In this document: positions 41,887 through 50,716 of the stretch, piece after piece | How the letters are laid out: every line of letters starts with the position of its first letter | Position numbering within the stretch: the first letter of the stretch is position 1 | Source of the DNA: CAIVVT01 sp963757265 | GTDB taxonomy: Bacteria; Acidobacteriota; Terriglobia; Bryobacterales; Bryobacteraceae | DNA length: 64,000 bases | Assembly (NCBI GenBank): GCA_963757265.1 | Contig: CAVWRA010000006.1 | Span: 806,001 to 870,000, forward strand | Direction: 5' to 3' | The notes under the pieces: generated by a model | Told to the model about the DNA's origin: nothing | Database searches by the model: none | The model's input: only the letters and a program-made list of their open reading frames with translations | Translations under genes and position numbers: made by a program

Positions 41887-43686
41887 CTAGCGCTGATTGG
41901 CCTTGAGGATCTTGGTGCGCAGGCGGATCGACTTCGGCGTCACTTCGACGAACTCGTCTTCCTTGATGAATTCGATGGCCTGGTCGAGGTTGAGCAGGCG
42001 CGGCGGCACCAGGCGGATGGCCTCGTCGGCGGTGGAGGAGCGCATGTTGGTCAGCTTCTTTTCCTTGACGATGTTAACATTCATGTTTTCGGTGCGCGAG
42101 TTTTCGCCGACGATCATGCCCTCGTAGACTTCGGTGCCCGGAGCGATGAAAATCTCGCCCCGCTCCTGCAAATTCCAGATGGCGTAGGCGGTGGCCGAGC
42201 CGGGGCGGTCGGCGACCAGCGCGCCGGTGGAGCGCATCGGGATGTCGCCCTGCCACTCCACGTAGCCGTGGAACAGCGAATTCATGATGGCCGTGCCCTT
42301 GGTGTCGGTCAGCATCTCGGTGCGCAGACCGATCAGCCCGCGCGAGGGCACCAGGAATTCGATGCGCGCGCGGCCGGAGCCGTGGTTGATCATCTTGTGC
42401 ATCTTGCCTTTGCGCATGCCCAGCTTCTCGATCACCACGCCGACGTAGGCGTCCGGCACATCGACCACCAACTGCTCCTGCGGCTCGTGCAATTTGCCAT
42501 CGACCATGCGGGTGAGGATCTCGGGCTTGCCGACCATCAGCTCGTAGCCCTCGCGGCGCATCATCTCGATCAGGATGGCCAACTGCAGCTCGCCGCGGCC
42601 CATCACCTTGAAGGAATCGGGGCCGCCGGCCTCCTCGACTCTCACGCTGACGTTGGTGAGCAGCTCCTTGTCCAGCCGGTCGCGCAGGTTGCGCGAGGTG
42701 ACGTAGGTGCCTTCCCGCCCCACGAACGGGGATGTGTTGATGGTGAAGAGCATCGAGATCGTCGGCTCGTCGATCTGGATCAGGGGCAGCGGCTGGGGAT
42801 TGTCGGCATCGCTGACCGTTTCGCCGATGGTGATGCCCTCGACGCCGGCGATGGCCAGGACGTTGCCGGGATAGGCCTCGGTCTCCTCGACACGTTTCAG
42901 GCCCTCGAAGGAGTACATTTTGGTGATGCGCGTGCGCTCAATCTGCCCGTGGAGCTTGCAGATCGACACCTCTTCACCCAGCTTGAACGTCCCCTGGAAC
43001 ACGCGCCCGATGGCGATGCGGCCGAGGTAATCGGAGTAGTCGAGATTGGCCACCTGGAACTGCAGCGGGGCCTCGGGGTCCCCCGTCGGCGCGGGGATGT
43101 GCTCGAGAATCGCGTCGAACAGAGGACGCAGATCCGAGGAGTCGTCCTCGAGCTTGCGCTTGGCGACGCCGTCACGCGAAATGGCATAGATCACGGGGAA
43201 ATCGAGCAGCTCTTCGGGAGCGTCGAGGTCGATGAACAGGTCGAAGATTTCGTTCAAGACCTCCTGCGGGCGGGCGTCGGGGCGGTCGATCTTGTTGATG
43301 ACGACAATCGGCGGCAGACCGGCATCAAGAGCCTTGGAGAGGACATAGCGGGTCTGCGGGAGCGGGCCTTCGCTGGCGTCGACGAGCAGCATCACGCCGT
43401 CGACGAGCTTCAGGGCGCGCTCGACTTCGCCGCCGAAGTCGGAGTGGCCGGGGGTGTCAACGATATTGATTTTGACGCCGTGGTAGTGGATGCCGGTGGT
43501 TTTGGCGAGGATCGTGATGCCGCGCTCGCGCTCGAGCTCGCCGGAGTCCATGACGCGTTCTGCGACCTGCTCGTTGGCGCGGAAGATACCGCTCTGGCGG
43601 AACATGGCGTTGACCAGCGTGGTCTTGCCGTGGTCAACGTGCGCAATGATGGCGATGTTGCGGAGACGGTCGTGGATTGTGCTCAT
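41887..43686 (-). CDS. typA: Translational GTPase TypA/BipA
   Basis: A 599-residue ribosome-associated GTPase that aids 50S assembly and growth under stress. G1 is AHVDHGKTTLV, the switch region RERGITILAKTT, G3 DTPGHSDFGGEVERAL, G4 NKIDRPDAR. Then come domain II, domain III (SFKVMGRGELQLAILIEMMRREG) and the TypA-specific C-terminal domain (TGALVADRPGSATAYAIWNLQERGEIFI). Complete and normal in length. It is divergent from der, with 57 bases between the starts. Confidence 0.97.
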   Translation of the reverse strand: MSTIHDRLRNIAIIAHVDHGKTTLVNAMFRQSGIFRANEQVAERVMDSGELERERGITILAKTTGIHYHGVKINIVDTPGHSDFGGEVERALKLVDGVMLLVDASEGPLPQTRYVLSKALDAGLPPIVVINKIDRPDARPQEVLNEIFDLFIDLDAPEELLDFPVIYAISRDGVAKRKLEDDSSDLRPLFDAILEHIPAPTGDPEAPLQFQVANLDYSDYLGRIAIGRVFQGTFKLGEEVSICKLHGQIERTRITKMYSFEGLKRVEETEAYPGNVLAIAGVEGITIGETVSDADNPQPLPLIQIDEPTISMLFTINTSPFVGREGTYVTSRNLRDRLDKELLTNVSVRVEEAGGPDSFKVMGRGELQLAILIEMMRREGYELMVGKPEILTRMVDGKLHEPQEQLVVDVPDAYVGVVIEKLGMRKGKMHKMINHGSGRARIEFLVPSRGLIGLRTEMLTDTKGTAIMNSLFHGYVEWQGDIPMRSTGALVADRPGSATAYAIWNLQERGEIFIAPGTEVYEGMIVGENSRTENMNVNIVKEKKLTNMRSSTADEAIRLVPPRLLNLDQAIEFIKEDEFVEVTPKSIRLRTKILKANQR

Positions 43687-43743
43687 GGATGATGGCGAAT
43701 CAGATTAAGGGGGGACACCTCCATTGTTACACTGGAGGCCGGT

Positions 43744-45087
43744 ATGTCCAAGAAGGCGGGCGCGGCGAACTCCAGCCTGGCGACGGTCGTGATTGTCGGC
43801 CGGCCCAACGTGGGGAAGTCCACGTTGTTCAACGCGATTCTGGGGCAGCGCAAGGCGATCACGGGCGACGAGCCGGGGATCACGCGCGACCGCATTTACG
43901 GCGAGGCGGTGCACAGGCACAAGCGCTTCGTGCTGATCGACACGGGCGGCATCGTGCCCGACGACGTGGCGACGATCCCGGCCGAGGTGCTGAAACAGGC
44001 GCGCGTGGCGCTGGAAGAGGCGAGCCAGATCGTCTTCCTGGTGGACGGGCGGACGGAGTTCACTTCGGCCGACCGCGGCCTGGCTCAAATCCTGAGGAAA
44101 CTCGGCAAGCCGGTGGTCGTGGCGGTGAATAAGATCGATGATCCGAAGCGCGAGGCGCTGACGTCGGACGCGTATGCGCTGGGCTTCGAACGCGTGATGC
44201 CGATTTCGGCGGAGCACCGGCGGGGCATCCACGAACTGCTGGACGAGCTGACGCGCGAATTTCCGGTGACCGAGTTGGAAGAGGATGAAGGCGCGGAGGA
44301 GGGTCCGCGGCCGGTGCGGGTGGCGATCATCGGGCGGCCGAACGTCGGCAAGTCGACGCTGCTGAACGCGATGGTCGGGGGCGAGCGGGCGATCGTGACG
44401 CCGATCGCGGGCACGACGCGCGACTCCGTGGACGAGGAGGTCACCGTCGATGGGCGCAAATTCGTGTTCATCGACACGGCGGGCATCCGGCGCAAGGGCA
44501 AGACGCACGAGATGGCGGAGAAGCTGAGCGTCGTCATGGCGCGCAAGAACATCCGCATGGCGCACGTCGCGCTACTGGTGGTGGACGCCACGGAAGGCGT
44601 GGTGGGGAGCGACGCCACGATCGGCGGCTACGCGCACGAGGAGGGCCGCGCGCTGATCGTGTGCGTGAACAAGTGGGACCTGGTGGCGGCCAACAAGCAG
44701 AAGGAGTTCGAACAGAACATCCGCGACCAGTTCAAGTTCCTCGAATATGCGCCGATCCTGTTCCTGGCGGCGAAGGAAAAGCGGGGCGTGCGGGGCCTGT
44801 TCAAGGCGATCGCGCGGGCTTACGACAACTTCAACAAGCGGATCCCGACGGGGGAGCTGAACCGGTTCGCGGAGACGCTCGACCTGGGCTACCAGCGCAA
44901 GATTTACTACATCACGCAGCCCAGCGTGCGCCCGCCGACGTTCGTGCTGTTCATGGATACCTATGTGCCGCTGCACTTTTCGGCAGAGCGGATGATCGCG
45001 AACCGGATTCGCGAACGCTTCGATTTCACCGGGACGCCGATCATCATCAAGACGCGCGGACGGCGAAAATCACAAAGAGACGCTTAG
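43744..45087 (+). CDS. der: Ribosome biogenesis GTPase Der
   Basis: A 447-residue protein with two tandem G domains for 50S maturation: GRPNVGKSTLFNAI ... DTGGI ... NKIDD and GRPNVGKSTLLNAM ... DTAGIRRKGK ... NKWDL, then the KH-like domain ending in FDFTGTPIIIKTRGRRKS. A GGAGG site precedes the ATG. The acidic linker between the G domains is longer than usual (LEEDEGAEEGPRP). The 3' end overlaps the convergent gene by four bases. Confidence 0.97.
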   Translation: MSKKAGAANSSLATVVIVGRPNVGKSTLFNAILGQRKAITGDEPGITRDRIYGEAVHRHKRFVLIDTGGIVPDDVATIPAEVLKQARVALEEASQIVFLVDGRTEFTSADRGLAQILRKLGKPVVVAVNKIDDPKREALTSDAYALGFERVMPISAEHRRGIHELLDELTREFPVTELEEDEGAEEGPRPVRVAIIGRPNVGKSTLLNAMVGGERAIVTPIAGTTRDSVDEEVTVDGRKFVFIDTAGIRRKGKTHEMAEKLSVVMARKNIRMAHVALLVVDATEGVVGSDATIGGYAHEEGRALIVCVNKWDLVAANKQKEFEQNIRDQFKFLEYAPILFLAAKEKRGVRGLFKAIARAYDNFNKRIPTGELNRFAETLDLGYQRKIYYITQPSVRPPTFVLFMDTYVPLHFSAERMIANRIRERFDFTGTPIIIKTRGRRKSQRDA

Positions 45088-45671
45088 CGCGGAACGAGGA
45101 GATGAAGGCCATCGAATGGAGCGACGTTGAGGCGACGGGCGAGGGCGCGGTTTTTCAATAAATGCAGGGCGGCGCGCAGGCGTGCGCGCTGGTCCGGCGA
45201 GAGGGGCGCATGGTACAGGTCGGCGCGCTCGCGGTAACGATAGGTCACGTAGCGGGGCGCGGAGGAGAGTTCCGCGAGCACGCTCCAGAACGTCGCGCGG
45301 CGGAAGAGGCGGCGGGCCGCGGCCGCGCCGCGCTCCAACTCGATGGCCAGGCCGGGGCCTACAAAGACAACCTGCGTGCAGGATGCGGCGACGAAGGGCC
45401 GGGCGGGATCGGGATCCGGAAGGAAAGCCAGGGCGGCGGCGAGTTCGGCGGTGGTCGTCTGGACCGGCGGCCAGCGGAAACGCGTCGCTCCACTGACAAA
45501 ATGGCCGCGGCGGAGGATCTCCGCGGCGCGCAGCGCATCCTTGCCGCAGACCGCGGCGATCTCCTCGAGCAACTCGGCGAAGCGCAGGTCGCGCACCACC
45601 ACCGGCGTGATCGTGACCGCCCCTGCCGCCTCGGAGCTGAGCCGGACGCGCACGAATTCGGGCGCGGGCAT
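45084..45671 (-). CDS. Hypothetical protein
   Basis: A 195-residue soluble protein rich in Ala, Arg and Leu. Residues 1-60 form beta strands followed by a helix (FAELLEEIAAVCGKDALRAAEILRRG). The middle holds FVAASCTQVVFVGPGLAIELERGA, and the C-terminal half is basic and helical. No motif points to a reaction. The start ATG at 45671 is about 175 bases from the divergent methyltransferase gene. It overlaps the end of der by four bases. Family not recognised. Confidence 0.55.
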   Translation of the reverse strand: MPAPEFVRVRLSSEAAGAVTITPVVVRDLRFAELLEEIAAVCGKDALRAAEILRRGHFVSGATRFRWPPVQTTTAELAAALAFLPDPDPARPFVAASCTQVVFVGPGLAIELERGAAAARRLFRRATFWSVLAELSSAPRYVTYRYRERADLYHAPLSPDQRARLRAALHLLKNRALARRLNVAPFDGLHLLVPR

Positions 45672-45845
45672 GAAAACAGTGTAGCGTCATGATCGTTGCA
45701 CGGCGGCATGCCATCCTGGAGGACGGATGGCGGGAACAACGAGACGCGGCATTTTGGCCTGGAGTTTCGAACAGCCCCGCAGCCAGTCCCGCCGGATTGC
45801 CGGCATGATTGCGCGGCCCAGCTGTCCAGCAGGAATTCGCGGCGA

Positions 45846-46829
45846 ATGGAGCGCGCGGTGACGGCCGGCGAAGTGCTTCGAGCCGAGATCGGCGCGCGGG
45901 GGCCGCTGCGGTTCTCGCGTTTCATGGAAATCGCGCTGTACCATCCGCAATGCGGCTACTACCGCCGCGGCGGGAAGATCTTCGGGCGCCAAGGCGATTT
46001 CTACACCGCGGCGCAGATGCAGCCGGTGTTCGGACGACTGCTCGGGCGCGCGCTGGAGCAATTGCACGCGCCGGCGCAGGCCGATGGCCGCGTGCTGGTG
46101 GCCGATTGGGGCGCCGGGCAATCGGACCTGCGCGAGTCGCTGAGCGGGTTCGATTACCGTGCGGTTGACTTGGGACACGATGAAGCGCCGGAGCGATTTG
46201 AAGGCATCGTGCTGGCCAACGAACTGTTCGACGCGTTACCGGTCAACGTGGCGGTGCGCGAAGCGGGAGTGTGGCGGGAACAGCGTGTGGCGTGCGAGGA
46301 CGGCCGGTTCAAGTGGGCGCCGGGGCCCGAACTCGCGCCCGAATGGCGCGAATATGCAATGCATGCCGCCGCCGAGGCGCGATGGAACGAGGATCCTGTG
46401 ACGATCGAACTGCCGATCGCGCTGCGGCCGTGCATCGAACAGATCGACCGGAGAATCGCGCGCGGGTGGATCATCGCACTGGACTACGGGTACACGCAGC
46501 GCGAGCTGATCCGGTTTCCGCACGGGACGCTGATGGCGTACCGCCGGCATCGCGCATTCGAGGAGGTTTTGGAAGCGCCGGGGGAGAGCGATGTGACGGC
46601 GCACGTGCCGTTCGATGAGCTGCGGCGGTGCGCAAGCAACGCCGGATGGGAAGAGGCGGGCGTCGAAACGATGGGACAATTCCTGATGCGGGCGGGCGCG
46701 GGCGACCAGTTCGCGAGCGCGCTGGAAGCCAATCAGGACGGGGTTGCGACGCGATTGCGGCTGCAGTTGAAGTCGCTGCTGTTCGATCTGGGAGAGACGT
46801 TCCGGGCTGTGGCGTGGAAGAAGGCGTGA
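45846..46829 (+). CDS. MidA/NDUFAF7-like SAM-dependent methyltransferase (DUF185)
   Basis: A 327-residue class I methyltransferase related to the mitochondrial complex I assembly factor NDUFAF7, which methylates an arginine. The N-terminal block GPLRFSRFMEIALYHPQCGYYRRG and GDFYTAAQMQPVFGRLL is diagnostic. The SAM loop is VADWGAGQSDLRESL, and VLANELFDALPV is the DUF185 signature. ALDYGYTQREL follows. I start at 45846; the frame is open further upstream but the family begins here. A strong terminator follows. Confidence 0.85.
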   Translation: MERAVTAGEVLRAEIGARGPLRFSRFMEIALYHPQCGYYRRGGKIFGRQGDFYTAAQMQPVFGRLLGRALEQLHAPAQADGRVLVADWGAGQSDLRESLSGFDYRAVDLGHDEAPERFEGIVLANELFDALPVNVAVREAGVWREQRVACEDGRFKWAPGPELAPEWREYAMHAAAEARWNEDPVTIELPIALRPCIEQIDRRIARGWIIALDYGYTQRELIRFPHGTLMAYRRHRAFEEVLEAPGESDVTAHVPFDELRRCASNAGWEEAGVETMGQFLMRAGAGDQFASALEANQDGVATRLRLQLKSLLFDLGETFRAVAWKKA

Positions 46830-46841
46830 CGTAAAAAGTGA

Positions 46842-46865
46842 AGGGCCCCGGTTGCCCGGGGCCCT
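46842..46865. terminator. Bidirectional intrinsic terminator
   Basis: Arms AGGGGCCCCGG-like: AGGGCCCCGG (46842-46851) and CCGGGGCCCT (46856-46865) with a TTGC loop, preceded by GTAAAAAGTG and followed by TTGGTT. It can end the methyltransferase transcript and, from the other side, that of the small lysine-rich peptide gene. Confidence 0.8.
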
Positions 46866-46905
46866 TTGGTTATCCCAAACCTAACGCTCATGTGAGCGTC
46901 GGATC

Positions 46906-46980
46906 TTACTTCTTCTTGGCAACCTTCTTCGCTGCCTTCTTGGCCGGCTTTTTGGCTGCTTTCTTGGTCGCGTACTTCAT
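46906..46980 (-). CDS. 24-residue lysine/alanine-rich histone H1-like peptide
   Basis: A tiny gene: ATG at 46980, TAA at 46906. The product has 12 Lys and 7 Ala in 24 residues, built from repeating KKAAKKPA-like units, so it should be a basic helix able to bind DNA or RNA as the tails of histone H1-like proteins do. Support for translation: a GGGAG site 9 bases upstream, a defined 5' leader with an inverted repeat (GGTCG-CAAT-CGACC, 47011-47024), and two hairpins downstream (ACGCTCA-TG-TGAGCGT at 46883-46898, then the terminator). It falls below usual gene-calling cutoffs. Confidence 0.6.
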   Translation of the reverse strand: MKYATKKAAKKPAKKAAKKVAKKK

Positions 46981-47193
46981 TGATCTTTTCTCCCTAACAT
47001 CAATTTTTGCGGTCGCAATCGACCACATTGTGATCCCTTTATAAACTTGATGCGCGAACAAAGTCAAGGGAAAAGTGTAAGTTGCGAGGTGTCGAACGTC
47101 CGACAGGACGGGCCTTTGGAGCGATCCAACGGAAGGGAACGAAAATGTTGTAGAGGTTTTGCGTCTGGGCGGCGATTCGAGCTAGCATCGAAA

Positions 47194-47901
47194 ATGATGA
47201 CGCGCCGCGAAGCGATCCGGCTGGGCGCAATCGCGCTGCTCGCGCCGGCGGCCTGCCGCAAAAAGAGCAAGACGCCGCCCGTTCCGCCACTTCCGGCCGG
47301 CGCGCGGGCGAGGCCGATACCCCAGTGGCGCGAGACCGGCATCGCGAGCTGGTATGGGATTCCCTACCACGGCCGCCGCGCGGCGAACGGCGAAATTTAC
47401 GACATGAATCAACTCACGGCGGCGCACCGCACGCTGCCCTTCGGCTCGATGGTGAGGGTGACGAGCCTGACCAACGGCAAGGCGGTGACGGTGCGCATCA
47501 CCGATCGGGGCCCATTTGTTGACGGGCGCATCATCGACCTCTCGCGCGAGGCCGCGCGGAGAATCGACATGCTGGGGCCGGGCATCATGCAGGTGCGGCT
47601 GGAATTCGCCGCGCCGGCGGAGGCGCGCGCGATGACGCCGGCGGCCGAAACGGCGGCGAACGACACCGGTACGTTCGCCGTACAGGTTGGTCTCTTTAAC
47701 GACAAAGCCAGGGCGGAGAGGCTGAAGGCCACACTCGAGAAGCACTACCGGCCGATCGACCTGGTGCCGCGCGAGGGCGAGCGGGTCCAGTGGCGCGTGC
47801 TGGTTGGAAACGTGCCCACCGAGACCGAGGCGCAGGCGCTCGCCGTTGTGCTGAAGCAGAAAGCCGGCGAGGCGGAAGTGGTCCGCCGGGACCTTCCATA
47901 A
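47194..47901 (+). CDS. rlpA: RlpA-like septal/peptidoglycan lipoprotein with SPOR domain
   Basis: A 235-residue lipoprotein (lipobox LLAPAAC, Cys21). The double-psi beta-barrel has GIASWYGIPYHGRRAANGEIYDMN and TLPFGSMVRVTSLTNGKAVTVRITDRGPF, with the catalytic-type Asp-Arg-Gly-Pro. A C-terminal SPOR domain (TFAVQVGLFNDKARAERLKATLE) binds denuded glycan at the septum. The protein probably cleaves or organises peptidoglycan during division. The start at 47194 is set by the signal peptide. An intrinsic terminator follows. Confidence 0.88.
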   Translation: MMTRREAIRLGAIALLAPAACRKKSKTPPVPPLPAGARARPIPQWRETGIASWYGIPYHGRRAANGEIYDMNQLTAAHRTLPFGSMVRVTSLTNGKAVTVRITDRGPFVDGRIIDLSREAARRIDMLGPGIMQVRLEFAAPAEARAMTPAAETAANDTGTFAVQVGLFNDKARAERLKATLEKHYRPIDLVPREGERVQWRVLVGNVPTETEAQALAVVLKQKAGEAEVVRRDLP

Positions 47902-47924
47902 GCCGCCGCATCCGGCACAAACGC

Positions 47925-47947
47925 GCGCGCCGGGGCGCGCCTTTTTG
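47925..47947 (+). terminator. Intrinsic terminator after rlpA
   Basis: GCGCGCC (47925-47931) pairs with GGCGCGC (47934-47940), followed directly by CTTTTTG. Confidence 0.7.
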
Positions 47948-47999
47948 TGTTCCATTTTGAGATTTCCGGGCGCTGGCGCGACTCTATCGATGGACCCTC

Positions 48000-49064
48000 A
48001 TGTTCTCAGCCGCTGCGCCCAGGACGGCAACCAGTCAGGAAGCCGCCGGCGCTTGCGCCGAAAAAACGTATGAGTTGGTGGGCCACTCGGTGCGCCTGCG
48101 GCAACTGCTGCGCCTGGCCTCGAAAGTGGGCCGCAGCCGCTGGCCGGTCCTGTTGCAGGGAGAAACCGGGACCGGCAAGGAGATCGTGGCGCGGACGATC
48201 CACCGCAACGGCCCGCCGGGCCCGTTCGTGCCGATCGATTGCGCGGCACTGGTCGGCCCGCTGATGGAGAGCGAGCTGTTCGGCCACGTGAAGGGCTCAT
48301 TCACCGGAGCCGGGGCGCACAAGACAGGACTGATCGAACTGGCCAATGATGGGACGGCGTTCTTCGACGAGATCGGAGAACTGCCGCTGGAGATGCAGTC
48401 GAAGCTGCTGCGGGTGCTGCAGGAGAAAGAGTTCCGGCCGGTGGGCGGGTTGCAGGTCAGGAAGTCTACATTCCGCGTGATCGCGGCCACCAACCGCGAT
48501 CTGGCGAGAGAGGTCGAAAAGGGGCGCTTCCGGAGAGATTTGTACTACCGGCTGAACGTAGTCTCGATCCGGCTGGCGCCGCTGCGCGACCGGCGGGAGG
48601 ATGTGCCGGTCCTGATCGACCACTTCATGCGGCTGCACGGACCGCTGCACGCGCTGAGCGACGACTTGCGGCGGATGATGATGGATTACGACTGGCCGGG
48701 CAACGTGCGGGAACTGGAAAACTGCATCCAGCACATGGTCGCCGTGAACAGCGGCCCGGTACTGCATCCCGCCGATGCGCCTTCCAGCCTGATCAACGCC
48801 CGGCCGCAAGGCGGTTCAGGCGGACGCGGCACGGCGGCACTGGATGGCGGCTCGGGACGCGGCGAATCGTCCCCCTCGCAGGAACCCGAACTCTCCGCGG
48901 CCAATGCCCCGCGGACCGTCGTGCCCCTGACCGAGCTGGAGCGCGCCGCGATCATCAACGCGCTCGCATATACGCGGGGCGACCGCATGATGGCGGCGCA
49001 TCTGCTCGGCATCGGGCGAACGACGTTGTACCGGAAACTGAAAGAGTACAACATAGTGATTTGA
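48000..49064 (+). CDS. Sigma-54-dependent transcriptional activator without receiver domain
   Basis: A 354-residue AAA+ activator. Walker A is LLQGETGTGKEIVART; the sigma-54 contact loop reads GSFTGA instead of GAFTGA; Walker B is GTAFFDEIGELP; the arginine finger region and the RDLYYRLNVVSIRLAPLR block follow. After a Gly/Ser-rich linker comes a Fis-type helix-turn-helix (ERAAIINALAYTRGDRMMAAHLLGIGRTTLYRKL). Only about 25 residues precede the AAA domain, so there is no built-in sensor and control must come from a partner or from its level. The stop overlaps the glycosyltransferase start (TTGA). Confidence 0.92.
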   Translation: MFSAAAPRTATSQEAAGACAEKTYELVGHSVRLRQLLRLASKVGRSRWPVLLQGETGTGKEIVARTIHRNGPPGPFVPIDCAALVGPLMESELFGHVKGSFTGAGAHKTGLIELANDGTAFFDEIGELPLEMQSKLLRVLQEKEFRPVGGLQVRKSTFRVIAATNRDLAREVEKGRFRRDLYYRLNVVSIRLAPLRDRREDVPVLIDHFMRLHGPLHALSDDLRRMMMDYDWPGNVRELENCIQHMVAVNSGPVLHPADAPSSLINARPQGGSGGRGTAALDGGSGRGESSPSQEPELSAANAPRTVVPLTELERAAIINALAYTRGDRMMAAHLLGIGRTTLYRKLKEYNIVI

Positions 49065-50095
49065 TCGCCGCACTCGATGCCAGCTACAGCATCGGCTCCG
49101 CGCTCAGCGGTGTCGGCGTTTATTCGCGCGAGATTCTGAATGGAATCGCGGCGCTGCGTCCGGACGAAACGTTTCTGCACTGCTACCGGCCGCATCGACT
49201 ATGGCGCGGCCTGCGCGCAACCCGTCCGGCGAACGCCAGGGTGAGGCCGCTGTTCGACTCCTGGGCGCCGTTCGAGTGCGACATCTTCCACGCCTTGAAC
49301 CAGCGGCTGCCGCGTAAGCGTTTCCGCCATACGGTGTGCACCTTTCACGATCTTTTCGTGATGAGCGGTGAGTACTCGACGGCGGAGTTTCGCGCCCGGT
49401 TTACCCAACAGGCGCGGGAGGCGGCGCAGCGGGCGGAGCTGATCATCTGTGTTTCGCGGTTCACGGCCGCGCAGGTGGAGAGCCTGCTGGGCGTGCACGC
49501 GAGCCGCCTGCGGGTGATTCATCACGGGACGCGATTCATCGATCCGCCGCTCCCCGCCCAGCGCGAGCCGTGGATCCTGCACGTGGGCGCGGTGCAGGCG
49601 CGCAAGAATCTCATCCTGCTGATCGAAGCATTCGAGCAGGCCGCGCCGGCACCGTGGCGGCTGGTTCTCGCCGGGGCGGACGGTTACGGTGCCCAACAGG
49701 TGCGGGCACGCGCCGAAGCCAGCCGGGCGCGGGAGCGGATCGAGTTCACAGGTTGGATCGACGACGCGAGGCTGGCGGAACTTTACCGGCGTTCGTCGCT
49801 GTTCGCTTTCCCATCGCTGGATGAGGGGTTTGGCATTCCGGTGCTGGAGGCGATGGCGTGGGGATTGCCGGTGGTGGCCTCCAACGGATCCTCGCTGCCG
49901 GAGGTTTGCGGCGAGGCCGCGCTGCTGGTGAATCCCAGAGATGCGGATGCGTTCGCCGCGGCGCTGAGCGCAGTCATCGGGAACGCGGCGCTGGCGGCGG
50001 AGCTGGCCTCGCGCGGACGGGAAAGGGCGCGGCGGCGGACGTGGCGCGCGGCCGCGGAAGAGACATTGCGCGTGTATGACGAGTTGGTGTCGTAG
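49061..50095 (+). CDS. Glycosyltransferase family 4 protein
   Basis: A 344-residue GT-B enzyme of the GT4 type using a nucleotide sugar to extend a surface polysaccharide or glycolipid. The C-terminal donor-binding half has HVGAVQARKNLILLIEAFEQ, LVLAGADGYG and the E-x7-E motif in DEGFGIPVLEAMAWGLPVVAS. The N-terminal half begins with DASYSIGSALSGVGVYSREIL. The TTG start overlaps the stop of the sigma-54 activator gene, coupling the two. Acceptor and sugar unknown. Confidence 0.88.
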   Translation: MIAALDASYSIGSALSGVGVYSREILNGIAALRPDETFLHCYRPHRLWRGLRATRPANARVRPLFDSWAPFECDIFHALNQRLPRKRFRHTVCTFHDLFVMSGEYSTAEFRARFTQQAREAAQRAELIICVSRFTAAQVESLLGVHASRLRVIHHGTRFIDPPLPAQREPWILHVGAVQARKNLILLIEAFEQAAPAPWRLVLAGADGYGAQQVRARAEASRARERIEFTGWIDDARLAELYRRSSLFAFPSLDEGFGIPVLEAMAWGLPVVASNGSSLPEVCGEAALLVNPRDADAFAAALSAVIGNAALAAELASRGRERARRRTWRAAAEETLRVYDELVS

Positions 50096-50195
50096 GTCGC
50101 GAAGCGCAGGCGCGGCGGGAGTGCTTGACTTTGCGGTGGCCGCTCGACTAGCGTGGTGATTTCGCCGGACGACCCCGCCGGCGGGAACCGGAGCG

Positions 50196-50642
50196 ATGAG
50201 CGCACAGGAAAGTCGTCCCTTGATCCTCTTCGACCAGAGACTCGAATCCTCTCTGGAGAGTGTCGATCGGTGTGAAGAGCGGGCCGTCGAACTGGCGCAG
50301 GAGCGGGGGTTTTCCGAAGAGGAAACCTACCGCTTGGGCTACGCGGTGCGCGAAGCGCTGGTGAATGCCGTAGTTCATGGGAACCGGTACAGCTCCAAGA
50401 AGGAGGTGCACTTCAAGGTGACCCGGACGCCGCGCGGGCTGGAAGTATTGATCGAGGATCAGGGTTCGGGGTTTAGTGAAGCAATGCAAGGGGATCCGCT
50501 GGCGAGGGAAAACCTGATGAATCAGTCAGGCCGGGGTCTGGCGCTGATTCGGGCCTTTGCAGACGAATTGCAAGTGGAACGCACGCCACCCGGTGGCACG
50601 CGCGTTATACTACGGAAGTTTCTGCCGCGCGAGGCCGGTTAA
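50196..50642 (+). CDS. RsbW/SpoIIAB-like anti-sigma factor kinase
   Basis: A 148-residue GHKL ATPase-fold protein: YAVREALVNAVVHGN (N box), LEVLIEDQGSGF (G1 box) and GRGLALIRAFADELQV (G2 box). Proteins of this class bind a sigma factor or other target and phosphorylate a STAS antagonist. The next gene 74 bases on encodes such a STAS protein, so the two make a partner-switch pair. No sigma gene or phosphatase is adjacent, so the target may be encoded elsewhere. Confidence 0.88.
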   Translation: MSAQESRPLILFDQRLESSLESVDRCEERAVELAQERGFSEEETYRLGYAVREALVNAVVHGNRYSSKKEVHFKVTRTPRGLEVLIEDQGSGFSEAMQGDPLARENLMNQSGRGLALIRAFADELQVERTPPGGTRVILRKFLPREAG

Positions 50643-50716
50643 GCGCCACGATGGCCTCCGGTCGCGGAGAGAATCCGGCTGGAGTTTCCGCAAGTTCTGA
50701 AGGAGGTTAGATATCC

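Noticed and set aside
41686..43692. A 668-codon plus-strand frame opposite typA
   Set aside because: Antisense shadow of a highly conserved GTPase gene.
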